Below are positions 1-5,589 of a stretch of 7,960 nucleotides of DNA, piece after piece. Position 1 is the first letter of the stretch. Every line of letters starts with the position of its first letter. A program made the translations under genes and the position numbers. A model generated the notes under the pieces. That model saw only the letters and a program-made list of their open reading frames with translations, searched no databases and had not been told where the DNA came from. The DNA lies in assembly GCA_030668065.1 (NCBI GenBank), contig DAOUUS010000063.1, positions 1 to 7,960 of the forward strand, in the 5' to 3' direction. The stretch is from Candidatus Methanophagales archaeon (lineage in GTDB: Archaea; Halobacteriota; Syntropharchaeia; Alkanophagales; Methanospirareceae).

Positions 1-552
1 ACACCCCTTACTATCCAGGTCCTCACGGGCTGAAAACCGCTGTACTGCTTGCTCTGTAAGCTTGCCGTATGGCATGGGATGTCTTACTACTACCACTTTC
101 TTGTTGCGCTCTCGCAAGAGCTGGCATATCCGTTTACTTACAGATGTCTTGCCGCTGCCGGTACGCACGGCACATACGCAGATTACAGGCACGCTGCTTC
201 TCAGCATGGTAACATGCGGGCCCAGCATGGTAAAATCAGCACCTGCAGCATTTACTTCGGCGCCTTTTGACATCACATAGCGGTAAGGCACGTCGCTGTA
301 AGCGAACACTACAAGATCAATCGAATGCTCTTTTATCTGACTGACCAGTTCTTGTTCATGAAAAATTGGTATACCGTCCGGGTATAAGCCGCCGGCCAGT
401 TCTGCGGGATATGTTCTGCCTTCTATATCCGGTATCTGGGTGGCTGTGAATGCTATTACTCGGTATGCGGGATTATCCCTGTAATAGACATTAAAGTTGT
501 GAAAATCCCGTCCGGCGGCGCCCATGATTAATACTTTTACTGGTTCGTTCAT
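1..552 (-). CDS. P-loop GTPase-like protein of the COG2403 / cyclic 2,3-diphosphoglycerate synthetase type (C-terminal part beyond window)
   Basis: The minus strand is open from the ATG at 552-550 through position 1, giving the first 184 residues of a longer protein. Residues 5-20 form a Rossmann-like start (KVLIMGAAGRDFHNF), followed by FTATQIPDIEGRTYP (35-49) and VVFAYSDV (81-88). A P-loop, RTGSGKTS, lies at 130-137, preceded by a hydrophobic strand (VPVICVCAV). This combination of an N-terminal nucleotide-binding-like domain and a central Walker A motif is typical of the archaeal family labelled 'predicted GTPase' (COG2403). From memory, that family includes the Methanothermus fervidus cyclic 2,3-diphosphoglycerate synthetase, an ATP-dependent enzyme making a thermoprotective osmolyte. 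The family match is strong; the exact substrate is inferred. The Walker B region and C-terminus are not in the window. It is transcribed divergently from the lipid-kinase gene and shares a 69-base AT-rich gap with it. Confidence 0.8.
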   Translation of the reverse strand, partial: MNEPVKVLIMGAAGRDFHNFNVYYRDNPAYRVIAFTATQIPDIEGRTYPAELAGGLYPDGIPIFHEQELVSQIKEHSIDLVVFAYSDVPYRYVMSKGAEVNAAGADFTMLGPHVTMLRSSVPVICVCAVRTGSGKTSVSKRICQLLRERNKKVVVVRHPMPYGKLTEQAVQRFSAREDLDSKGC

Positions 553-621
553 AATTTTGTTTATTGCTACTAAAACATCCTTAATTATAATTGAAAGTCT
601 ATAACGAATATAAAATAAAGA
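553..621. promoter_or_regulatory. Divergent AT-rich promoter region
   Basis: These 69 bases separate the divergent genes at 552 (minus) and 622 (plus). AT-rich TATA-like boxes are present: TTAATTATAA at 581-590 could serve either strand, and 608-614 reads TTTATATT-like on the minus strand. Neither start has a recognisable Shine-Dalgarno sequence close by, so short-leader or leaderless transcripts are likely. The boxes are judged by eye only. Confidence 0.45.
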
Positions 622-1230
622 ATGGAAGAATTCAGTTTGAAAAAGGAACTCCAGCGGAAGACGGTGCACGTCACTTCAGTACTGATAGTCATAGCCTACT
701 TCTTCCTGCCGAAAACAGTGATACTACTGATACTGACGGTGCTATTGATACTATTCCTTGAGCTGGAATTCGTCAGAATAGACCTGCGGCTAAAATTACC
801 GTTCTTTCAACAGTTTTACCGCGAAAAGGAAAAGGACCGATTAGCCGGGCACGTATTCTTTATAATGGGTGCTATAATAGCAATCAGCGTATTTGACAAG
901 AATATCGCTATGGCTGCTATACTGATGACCACGTTTGGTGATACATGTGCAGCGATATTCGGCAAGAGATTCGGCAGGACCTGGATACCAAAGCTAAAGA
1001 ACCGTGCAGTGGAAGGTTGTATGGCTGAGTTCATTGTGGATTTAGCCATAGGATTCATGTTCCTGGACTCCTGGCTGATAATCGTGGTGATGGCTGGTAC
1101 GGCGACCATAGTCGAGACCGTGGTGAACAAGATGGACGATAATTTGTTAATACCGTTATTTTCGGGCTTTAATGCACAAATGCTTACGTACGCGATTTCG
1201 TGGGGGTACCTGTCATTTGCGATTATATGA
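622..1230 (+). CDS. SEC59/DGK1-type CTP-dependent lipid (polyprenol/phytol/diacylglycerol) kinase, membrane protein
   Basis: This is a 202-residue integral membrane protein. It opens with the family hallmark E-x-x-R-K-x-x-H (E9, R12, K13, H16) before the first hydrophobic segment. It continues with DRLAGHVFF (72-80), FGDTCAAIFGKRFG (105-118), a K-x-N-x-x-x-E-G element (K126-N127 and E131-G132) and ETVVNKMDDNLLIP (165-178). These are the conserved blocks of the dolichol kinase / CTP-dependent diacylglycerol kinase / phytol kinase group (COG0170), which phosphorylates a lipid alcohol using CTP. About five or six hydrophobic segments are visible. The length fits the short prokaryotic and plastid forms rather than the long eukaryotic dolichol kinase. 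In archaea the likely substrate is a polyprenol, dolichol or geranylgeraniol-type alcohol, but the sequence does not say which. It lies 18 bases upstream of a UPF0104 membrane protein, probably in one operon. A phosphatidate cytidylyltransferase is a less likely alternative. Confidence 0.85.
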   Translation: MEEFSLKKELQRKTVHVTSVLIVIAYFFLPKTVILLILTVLLILFLELEFVRIDLRLKLPFFQQFYREKEKDRLAGHVFFIMGAIIAISVFDKNIAMAAILMTTFGDTCAAIFGKRFGRTWIPKLKNRAVEGCMAEFIVDLAIGFMFLDSWLIIVVMAGTATIVETVVNKMDDNLLIPLFSGFNAQMLTYAISWGYLSFAII

Positions 1231-1248
1231 AGAGAAGAGCACAGAAAA

Positions 1249-2283
1249 ATGGATAAAATAAGCAAGCTCAAGTATCTGTCACTCCCGCTGATTTTAGTGC
1301 TTCTAATCGCGGTAATATACAACATCGGGTTCTCAAACCTGTATACGGCTTTATTGAGTGCAAATCCACGCTACCTTATAATAGCTGTTCTGTTTCAATC
1401 CTCGGCCATCCTGGTAAGGAACTTGAAATGGCAGATATTCGTGAACGGCATAAAAAAGACGCCTTTCTTTTCGCTATTGCCCATGTCTCTTGCCGGTGGC
1501 TTCGTGGATTTTATTACACCCGGACCGCAGGTAGGTGGCGGACCACTAAAAGCGTACTTCCTCTCGAAGCGGATAAAAACAGATAAGGCTACTTGCCTCA
1601 CCACGGTTTTGGTAGAGCGGATTACAGGTCTCGGAGTCCTGCTATTCTTTGGGATATGTTCCATGTTTTTTGTGCTTATATTCATCCGGAACGTGCCCCT
1701 GATGTTGAAGATACTGCTGGAGTTCGTGTTGTTCCTTATCCTAGGTGTACCCATCCTGGGCTACATCCTGAAGGTGAAGTACGCGGGGAAGAGCTTCAAG
1801 GGCAAAGCAATTATCTCACGAATCTACTATTTTGGGCCTCTTTCAAGCCTCAGGAACAAATTCACGACCTTACAAGCCTTCGATGAATACATCACACAGA
1901 AGCTAAGTGAATTCGCACAAACATTCTCGGGTCTTGCCCGCGACAGTAAGAAAGTCAGCGTGAACATTATCCTGGCTTTTGTCTGCTGGATACTGACATT
2001 TGCAGGTACATATGTGCTGTTCTCCGCTTTTGGACTTCGCGTATCGTTCTTCGCAGTTATGATTGTAATTTCGCTCTCTATATTCCTGAGTTACTTCTTG
2101 TTCTTACCCGGAGGAGCAGGGGTTACCGAGCTTATGATGATTACTCTTTACCACTCATTTGGAATACCTTCCGCGATTGCCGCATCGGTTGCATTACTGG
2201 ATCGGTTCATATTTTACATGTTCGCCATTGGCTTTGGCTACATCTCTCTGCACTACCTGAACTACAAATACGGGAAGTATTAA
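1249..2283 (+). CDS. LPG synthase TM / UPF0104 family membrane protein (flippase-like)
   Basis: This 344-residue polytopic membrane protein has about eight hydrophobic segments. Conserved family blocks are visible: ITPGPQVGGGPLKAYFLSKR (89-108), T-x-x-VERITG (119-127), FLPGGAGVTE (285-294), and ALLDRFIFY (315-323) near the C-terminus. These define PF03706, the transmembrane domain shared by the MprF flippase half and archaeal AglD-like proteins. Bacterial members move or modify lipids, and haloarchaeal AglD acts in dolichol-linked glycosylation. The substrate here is unknown. No fused aminoacyltransferase domain (as in full-length MprF) or N-terminal glycosyltransferase domain (as in AglD) is present, so this is the stand-alone membrane unit. 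Its place directly after a lipid-alcohol kinase supports a role in isoprenoid-lipid or glycolipid handling, which is an inference. A conserved basic cytoplasmic stretch lies at about 176-204. Confidence 0.88.
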   Translation: MDKISKLKYLSLPLILVLLIAVIYNIGFSNLYTALLSANPRYLIIAVLFQSSAILVRNLKWQIFVNGIKKTPFFSLLPMSLAGGFVDFITPGPQVGGGPLKAYFLSKRIKTDKATCLTTVLVERITGLGVLLFFGICSMFFVLIFIRNVPLMLKILLEFVLFLILGVPILGYILKVKYAGKSFKGKAIISRIYYFGPLSSLRNKFTTLQAFDEYITQKLSEFAQTFSGLARDSKKVSVNIILAFVCWILTFAGTYVLFSAFGLRVSFFAVMIVISLSIFLSYFLFLPGGAGVTELMMITLYHSFGIPSAIAASVALLDRFIFYMFAIGFGYISLHYLNYKYGKY

Positions 2284-2291
2284 TACAGGGG

Positions 2292-2305
2292 TTATTTTTT
2301 ATATT
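2292..2305 (+). promoter_or_regulatory. T-rich end of the upstream operon overlapping a TATA-like box for the radical SAM gene
   Basis: The 68-base gap after the UPF0104 gene contains TTATTTTTT (2292-2300) running into TTTTTATATT (2296-2305). The T6 run can act as an archaeal U-rich termination site. The same bases resemble a TATA box about 50 bases before the next ATG, which would give a leader of roughly 20-25 bases. No well-spaced Shine-Dalgarno is seen: GAGGA at 2331-2335 is 16 bases from the ATG. Visual judgement only. Confidence 0.45.
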
Positions 2306-2351
2306 GGAACTATATTGGGAACTAAAGTTAGAGGAATTGAGATAATAAAAA

Positions 2352-3386
2352 ATGACCAAATACAATATCAACTGGAACGTCACGCGTGAGTGTAACCTGG
2401 TATGCAAGCACTGCTATTACGAGGCGGGCACACGATTAGACGACGAACTGAGCACATCAGAATCACGGAATCTAATTGATGACATAGTAACTGTCTTTGG
2501 TGCGGGCACGAACGTCACACTCGGCGGTGGCGAGCCTTTGATGCGAGAAGACTTGTTTGAACTCATTTCTTACGGTAAAGATAACGGTTTACGCATGGTG
2601 CTTGCATCAAACGGTATTTTGCTCACGGAATCAGTTGCTGCTCGGTTGAAGCACTCGGGCATTGACGAGGTGATAATACCTATTGACGGTACACAAGCGA
2701 CACACGATGCGATACGAGGCAAAGGCGTATTTGAAAAAGCAGTGCAAGGTGCGCGAGCATGTATAGAAGCAGGAATGAGTCTGGTGGTTGACCCCTGTAT
2801 AATGAAACAGAACGAATCTGAAACAGTTGAGATTATAGATATAGCAGAGGGCTTGGGCGCGCGACAGTGCCGGTTCTTCCATTATATCGCGATGGGTCGT
2901 GGAAACGATAAGATACCGGATGGTGAACTCGCGATCGAACAGTACGCAAAGAACCTGACGCTGTTATATGAAGAGCAGAACCGGCGTAAGGCACTCGAAA
3001 TATGCACGACTCAGGCATGTCAGTACTGGGTAGTGCTGAAACGTAAGGCAGCAGCCGGGCTTTTCGTACCTGAATTCTTTTATGACGAGGTACCGGGCTG
3101 TCGTGCTGGTATTGGTCTGCTTTCTATCAAACCGAATGGCGATGTGGTACCGTGCCCGCTGCTGGATGTAAAAGCAGGTAATGTAAGAGAAACGAGTCTT
3201 CGTACTGTGCTTAATTCAGAGGTATTTGTCAAACTGAGGAGTCGTGCGGTGAAGGGTCAGTGTGCCACGTGTGAACATAAAGAGCTATGCGGGGGTTGTC
3301 GTGTGAGGGCGTATCTGCATTGTGGCGATTATATGGCGGAAGACCCGCTTTGCAATGACTCCTTTTTTGAGGACGCGGTAGAGTAA
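2352..3386 (+). CDS. Radical SAM/SPASM protein, AhbC/AhbD/NirJ-like
   Basis: The 344-residue protein begins directly with the radical SAM core. C14-x3-C18-x2-C21 binds the SAM-reducing [4Fe-4S] cluster, and GGGEP (58-62) contacts SAM. SNG (86-88) and PIDG (110-113) are further barrel motifs. FHYIAMGRG (176-184) resembles the PTGRG region of heme-pathway members. The C-terminal SPASM domain has C250, C268 (GDVVPCP), GNVRE (276-280), C304-x2-C307-x5-C313-x2-C316 and C334 (AEDPLC), ligands for auxiliary clusters. The CGGCRxRAY and GDYxAEDPLC blocks are typical of the siroheme-decarboxylase-pathway group (AhbC/AhbD) and of NirJ, which modify tetrapyrrole side chains. Peptide-modifying SPASM enzymes are the main alternative. 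No other heme gene lies in the window, so the assignment rests on motifs alone. The protein is soluble, and the gene is likely transcribed alone. The radical SAM/SPASM call is near certain; the subfamily is about 0.6. Confidence 0.9.
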   Translation: MTKYNINWNVTRECNLVCKHCYYEAGTRLDDELSTSESRNLIDDIVTVFGAGTNVTLGGGEPLMREDLFELISYGKDNGLRMVLASNGILLTESVAARLKHSGIDEVIIPIDGTQATHDAIRGKGVFEKAVQGARACIEAGMSLVVDPCIMKQNESETVEIIDIAEGLGARQCRFFHYIAMGRGNDKIPDGELAIEQYAKNLTLLYEEQNRRKALEICTTQACQYWVVLKRKAAAGLFVPEFFYDEVPGCRAGIGLLSIKPNGDVVPCPLLDVKAGNVRETSLRTVLNSEVFVKLRSRAVKGQCATCEHKELCGGCRVRAYLHCGDYMAEDPLCNDSFFEDAVE

Positions 3387-3410
3387 TGAAGATTCAATTA
3401 TGAACTACTT

Positions 3411-3424
3411 AAAAACGGGAAAAA
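3411..3424 (-). terminator. U-rich termination tract for taw3
   Basis: Just downstream of the taw3 stop, the minus strand reads two T5 runs separated by CCCG (TTTTTCCCGTTTTT). In archaea, clustered U tracts without a hairpin are sufficient for termination. It lies in the 45-base gap between the convergent taw3 and radical SAM genes. Confidence 0.4.
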
Positions 3425-3431
3425 GAACGAT

Positions 3432-4010
3432 TTATTCCAGCTCTTTCAAGCCGTGATAAAGCCGTTTCAACTTCTTCTTACCGCGTTCAAGCATGAAATT
3501 CGCTTTCGATACGATGAACTCAATGTAGGATTCCGGGCAGAGCATCTCGCCGTCTGCGCCTAACGGGACGTCCATCCGTTCCGTGCTCATTATCTCTACT
3601 ACCACTTTAAAACCATCCGGTGAAATCGCCTTTATACCGCTATATTTGAAGCCCGATTCTATCGCTATCCGTAGCAATGCCTTTGCGCTATCTAAACCCA
3701 GACACGCCACGTGCAATATCGGTGATTGTGCTATTAACCAGATTTCATCACGTTCTGCGTTAAAAATCGCGTCCTGCACCTCGCCCGTCTCAACAGGTCG
3801 GTGCCACTTACCAATAAATTCTGCCTCGCGCTTCGCACCTATCTCGGGAATACAAAGCAGAGCGATTCTTCCGGAGCAACTGCTCGTTGTGAAGAACCGT
3901 TCGAGGCGGTTTAGCTTCTCTAGTATCGCCTTCGCCTCTTCGTCCGCCCCCCCTATACGTAATCGCTCAAGTGCTCGCTTCTTCTGCGCTTCAAATACCT
4001 GTACTGACAT
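3432..4010 (-). CDS. taw3: tRNA(Phe) wybutosine-pathway methyltransferase Taw3/TYW3
   Basis: The 192-residue protein matches TYW3/Taw3, the SAM-dependent N4-methyltransferase acting on the tricyclic wybutosine intermediate at guanosine 37 of tRNA(Phe), next to the anticodon. Diagnostic motifs are TSSCSGRI (42-49), the family signature, KWHRPV (68-73), WLIAQSPILHVAC (91-103) and GFKYSGIKAI (120-129). The N-terminus is charged and helical (FEAQKKRALERL), and the C-terminus ends in a basic helix (GKKKLKRLYHGLKEL). The length is normal for archaeal members. The ATG start at 4010 follows an A/T-rich leader without Shine-Dalgarno. A TATA-like box at 4051-4058 would place the transcript start about 17 bases upstream. 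Other wybutosine genes (taw1, taw2) are not nearby. It is divergent from the antiporter cluster and convergent with the radical SAM gene. Confidence 0.93.
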   Translation of the reverse strand: MSVQVFEAQKKRALERLRIGGADEEAKAILEKLNRLERFFTTSSCSGRIALLCIPEIGAKREAEFIGKWHRPVETGEVQDAIFNAERDEIWLIAQSPILHVACLGLDSAKALLRIAIESGFKYSGIKAISPDGFKVVVEIMSTERMDVPLGADGEMLCPESYIEFIVSKANFMLERGKKKLKRLYHGLKELE

Positions 4011-4050
4011 CTTATTTTTTACTACAATATCAGAAAAATACCGAAAGCTT

Positions 4051-4058
4051 TTTATAAA
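4051..4058 (-). promoter_or_regulatory. TATA-like box (TTTATAAA), best placed for taw3
   Basis: TTTATAAA is a perfect 8-bp palindrome and is flanked by further T residues (CTTTTTATAAAGG). Its centre lies about 44 bases upstream of the taw3 ATG, which fits a transcript with a leader of about 17 bases. Being symmetric, it could also fire rightward towards mnhF with a leader of about 45 bases. Position judged by eye. Confidence 0.5.
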
Positions 4059-4078
4059 GGGTTTATAACATAGTTCAA

Positions 4079-4106
4079 TACCTCATAAAGTATAAATCAT
4101 GAGGTA
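4079..4106 (+). promoter_or_regulatory. Inverted repeat enclosing a TATA-like box, putative operator/promoter of the antiporter operon
   Basis: TACCTCAT (4079-4086) and ATGAGGTA (4099-4106) are perfect 8-bp inverted arms around a 12-base spacer. The spacer holds AGTATAAAT (4089-4097), a TATA-like box preceded by a purine-rich AAAG. From this box, transcription would start near 4119, just before the mnhF ATG at 4125, so the transcript would be nearly leaderless. That agrees with the lack of a Shine-Dalgarno there. A dimeric regulator bound to the arms would block access to the box. The symmetry is seen directly; the operator role is inferred. Confidence 0.5.
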
Positions 4107-4124
4107 ACCAGCACCAACGAAAAG

Positions 4125-4403
4125 ATGATGGACATAGACACGGTATTTTTAGCGGTTGGATTGCTAATCGTAGTCACGATATTTTTGGCTTTGTACCGAG
4201 CCACTGTCGGGCCGGAGGTATTCAATCGTGTGGCGGCGATAAATGTGATAGGGACAAAAACGATCGTTCTTCTGGTACTTATTGGCTACATATTTGAAAG
4301 ACCTTTATTCTTTGACATTTCGCTTCTTTATGCACTCTTAAATTTTATTGGCACATTAGCATTCGCGAAATATTTAGAGCGAGGTGAAATATGGTCGAGC
4401 TAA
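4125..4403 (+). CDS. mnhF: Mrp/Mbh-type cation:proton antiporter subunit F (MnhF/MrpF, MbhB-like)
   Basis: This small membrane protein of 92 residues has three hydrophobic segments (about 6-25, 42-58 and 63-83). It carries the MrpF blocks YRATVGPEVFNRVAAINVIGT (24-44, where most members have R-x-x-x-GP...DR...D/N-x-x-G) and LFFDISLLYALLNFIGTLAFAKYL split across 61-84. MrpF is a structural subunit of the multisubunit Na+/H+ antiporter, equivalent to MbhB of the membrane-bound hydrogenase. It is the first gene of the cluster. Tandem ATGs at 4125 and 4128 make the exact start ambiguous by one codon, and no Shine-Dalgarno is visible. Its 3' end overlaps mnhG by 13 bases, indicating coupled translation. 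Confidence 0.92.
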   Translation: MMDIDTVFLAVGLLIVVTIFLALYRATVGPEVFNRVAAINVIGTKTIVLLVLIGYIFERPLFFDISLLYALLNFIGTLAFAKYLERGEIWSS

Positions 4404-4738
4404 TCGTGGTAATCGTGACGATATTGCTGGCTGCGGGCGTATTCTTTATGCTCAGCGGCGCAATCGGGTTACTGAGATTGCCCGATTTTTACACGCGGCT
4501 GCACGCCACCGGGAAGTGCGACACGCTTGGTGAGGTCCTTATAATCTTTGGTTTGTTGTTATACCATATTTTCGTTTACAGTCCAGGAGCCGAACTTTCG
4601 GTGCAATTAGTACCCGTGAAGTTGCTGTTCTTAATTTGCTTCATATTCCTCGCTAATCCAACGGCGACACACGCGATAATGAAAGCGGCTTATAATACCG
4701 GTTTGAAGCCCTGGAAGAAAGGGGATCCTCGGATGTAA
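4391..4738 (+). CDS. mnhG: Mrp/Mbh-type antiporter subunit G (MnhG/MrpG, MbhC-like)
   Basis: The 115-residue protein has three hydrophobic segments. It carries the unmistakable MrpG signature GLLRLPDFYTRLHATGK (26-42) followed by DTLGEVLIIFGLLLY (44-58), and FLANPTATHAI (86-96) in the last membrane helix. It is a small membrane subunit of the antiporter module, with a structural or cation-path role in known complexes. The ATG at 4391 is supported by GAGGTGA at 4381-4387, three bases upstream and inside the end of mnhF. The gene overlaps mnhF by 13 bases. The C-terminus is short and basic (KPWKKGDPRM). Confidence 0.93.
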   Translation: MVELIVVIVTILLAAGVFFMLSGAIGLLRLPDFYTRLHATGKCDTLGEVLIIFGLLLYHIFVYSPGAELSVQLVPVKLLFLICFIFLANPTATHAIMKAAYNTGLKPWKKGDPRM

Positions 4739-4748
4739 AAAAAAGGGC

Positions 4749-4764
4749 AGGAGTAAAAAAAAAA
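4749..4764 (+). promoter_or_regulatory. Ribosome binding site of mnhE with a poly(A) spacer
   Basis: AGGAG at 4749-4753 is followed by T and ten A residues directly before the ATG at 4765. The spacing of 11 bases is longer than the usual 5-9. With the A of the ATG the tract is 11 A long. Confidence 0.6.
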
Positions 4765-5295
4765 ATGAGCGATAACTCAGGAAAGGTTTTTGGAATTGCT
4801 GTAACGTTTTGTGCTATGTTCCTATTCTGGCTTCTTTTATCGGGATATATTATAACACCGGAAGGTAAACTTGATGTTATACATGTCGGAGCAGGTATAA
4901 TTTGCAGTGCGATTGTCGCTTTGATTTCTCATGACCTGCTGGTGACGGGAAAAGAGGAAAAGATTCTCTCGAAATCCTTCAGGTTTTTTATATATCTTGG
5001 GTGGGAGTTATGGCAGATTATACTCGCGAACTTTGATGTTACATATCGTGTTCTGCACCCGAAGATGCCGATAGACCCGCTCATAATAGAATTTGAAACG
5101 CCATTGAGAAGCGACTTTGCCCTCGTTACCTTAGCTAATTCCATCACATTAACACCGGGAACAATAACGATAAATGTAGACCCCGCGAAGGGCAAGTTTC
5201 TGGTGCATGCAATCGCGCAAGCACCCGCGGATGCGCTCACTGTGGATAAGACGATGCAAAATAAAGTAGCTAAAGTGTTTATGGAAGAGGGATAA
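4765..5295 (+). CDS. mnhE: Mrp/Mbh-type antiporter subunit E (MnhE/MrpE, MbhA-like)
   Basis: This 176-residue protein has an N-terminal membrane region (about 10-30 and 37-60), then a third hydrophobic part (73-90) and a soluble C-terminal domain. The MrpE blocks are FWLLLSG (21-27), YLGWELWQIILAN (77-89), HPKMPIDPLIIEFETPLRSD (98-117), ANSITLTPGTITI (124-136) and DPAKGKFLVHAI (139-150). The NSITLTPGT motif is diagnostic. MrpE is needed for full antiporter function and packs with F and G in the membrane. In Mrp and Mbh operons E usually precedes F and G, but here it follows them. The gap to mnhG is 26 A-rich bases. The start is the ATG after the poly(A) tract, since no other in-frame start fits the N-terminal helix. 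Confidence 0.92.
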   Translation: MSDNSGKVFGIAVTFCAMFLFWLLLSGYIITPEGKLDVIHVGAGIICSAIVALISHDLLVTGKEEKILSKSFRFFIYLGWELWQIILANFDVTYRVLHPKMPIDPLIIEFETPLRSDFALVTLANSITLTPGTITINVDPAKGKFLVHAIAQAPADALTVDKTMQNKVAKVFMEEG

Positions 5296-5328
5296 AAAAA
5301 AGTTTCTTAAAAGAAAAGGATGAAAAAA

Positions 5329-5332
5329 GGAG
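5329..5332 (+). promoter_or_regulatory. Ribosome binding site of the DUF4040 gene
   Basis: GGAG (within AAAAAAGGAGAT) sits 11 bases before the ATG at 5344, with an A/T-only spacer except for one G. It is the only Shine-Dalgarno-like element in the 48-base gap after mnhE. Confidence 0.55.
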
Positions 5333-5343
5333 ATAAATAAGAA

Positions 5344-5589
5344 ATGATATTTGAGCTTGATCTCGCACTGTTGTTTTTGATTGTGATAATTGCTATTGTT
5401 GCGATAACCACCAGGGACCTCTTAAGTGCGATTATGCTGTTATGTGCTTATAGCTTCCTGATGGCGGTTGTCTGGGTGGAGATGCACTCGGTGGATGTTG
5501 CGTTTACAGAAGCTGCGGTCGGTGCAGGGGCAACCACAGCATTCTTAATCGCGGCTTTATCCCGGACGAAGAGGTGGGAAAAGAAATGA
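5344..5589 (+). CDS. mbhD: DUF4040 antiporter subunit (MbhD-like; equivalent to part of the MrpA C-terminal region)
   Basis: The 81-residue protein has three hydrophobic segments (about 5-22, 26-45 and 52-70) and a short basic tail. The core SVDVAFTEAAVGAGATTAFL (49-68) is the conserved DUF4040 helix, and the glutamate in FTEAAVGAG (E56) is characteristic of MbhD-like proteins. In bacterial Mrp, this helix set belongs to the C-terminal extension of the large MrpA subunit. In archaeal Mrp, Mbh and Mbs clusters it is a separate gene, as here. It contributes to the membrane ion path at the interface with the other small subunits. Its stop codon overlaps the next start in an ATGA arrangement, so translation of the two is probably coupled. 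Confidence 0.9.
   Translation: MIFELDLALLFLIVIIAIVAITTRDLLSAIMLLCAYSFLMAVVWVEMHSVDVAFTEAAVGAGATTAFLIAALSRTKRWEKK
5571..5576 (+). promoter_or_regulatory. Ribosome binding site deciding the start of the MbhE-like gene
   Basis: GAGGTG ends nine bases before the ATG at 5586. This favours that ATG over the in-frame GTG at 5574, which is itself part of the binding site. Confidence 0.6.

Noticed and set aside
49..280. Two overlapping short plus-strand frames
   Set aside because: Both are antisense to the P-loop gene, whose Walker A motif and N-terminal blocks are clear on the minus strand.
816..1325. Open frame of 169 codons on the minus strand
   Set aside because: It lies antisense to the lipid-kinase gene, whose conserved motifs are intact on the plus strand, and its translation shows no recognisable motif.
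1593..1886. 97-codon plus-strand frame inside the UPF0104 gene
   Set aside because: It is out of frame with a gene whose conserved membrane motifs run through on both sides, and it has no motif of its own.
3583..4068. Open frame of 161 codons on the plus strand
   Set aside because: It is antisense to taw3, which has the full TYW3 signature; the frame is a by-product of its codon use.
5303..5316. TTTCTT-AA-AAGAAA inverted repeat after mnhE, possible terminator hairpin
   Set aside because: A two-base loop cannot close, the stem is all A/T but one pair, and the operon clearly continues 30 bases later.
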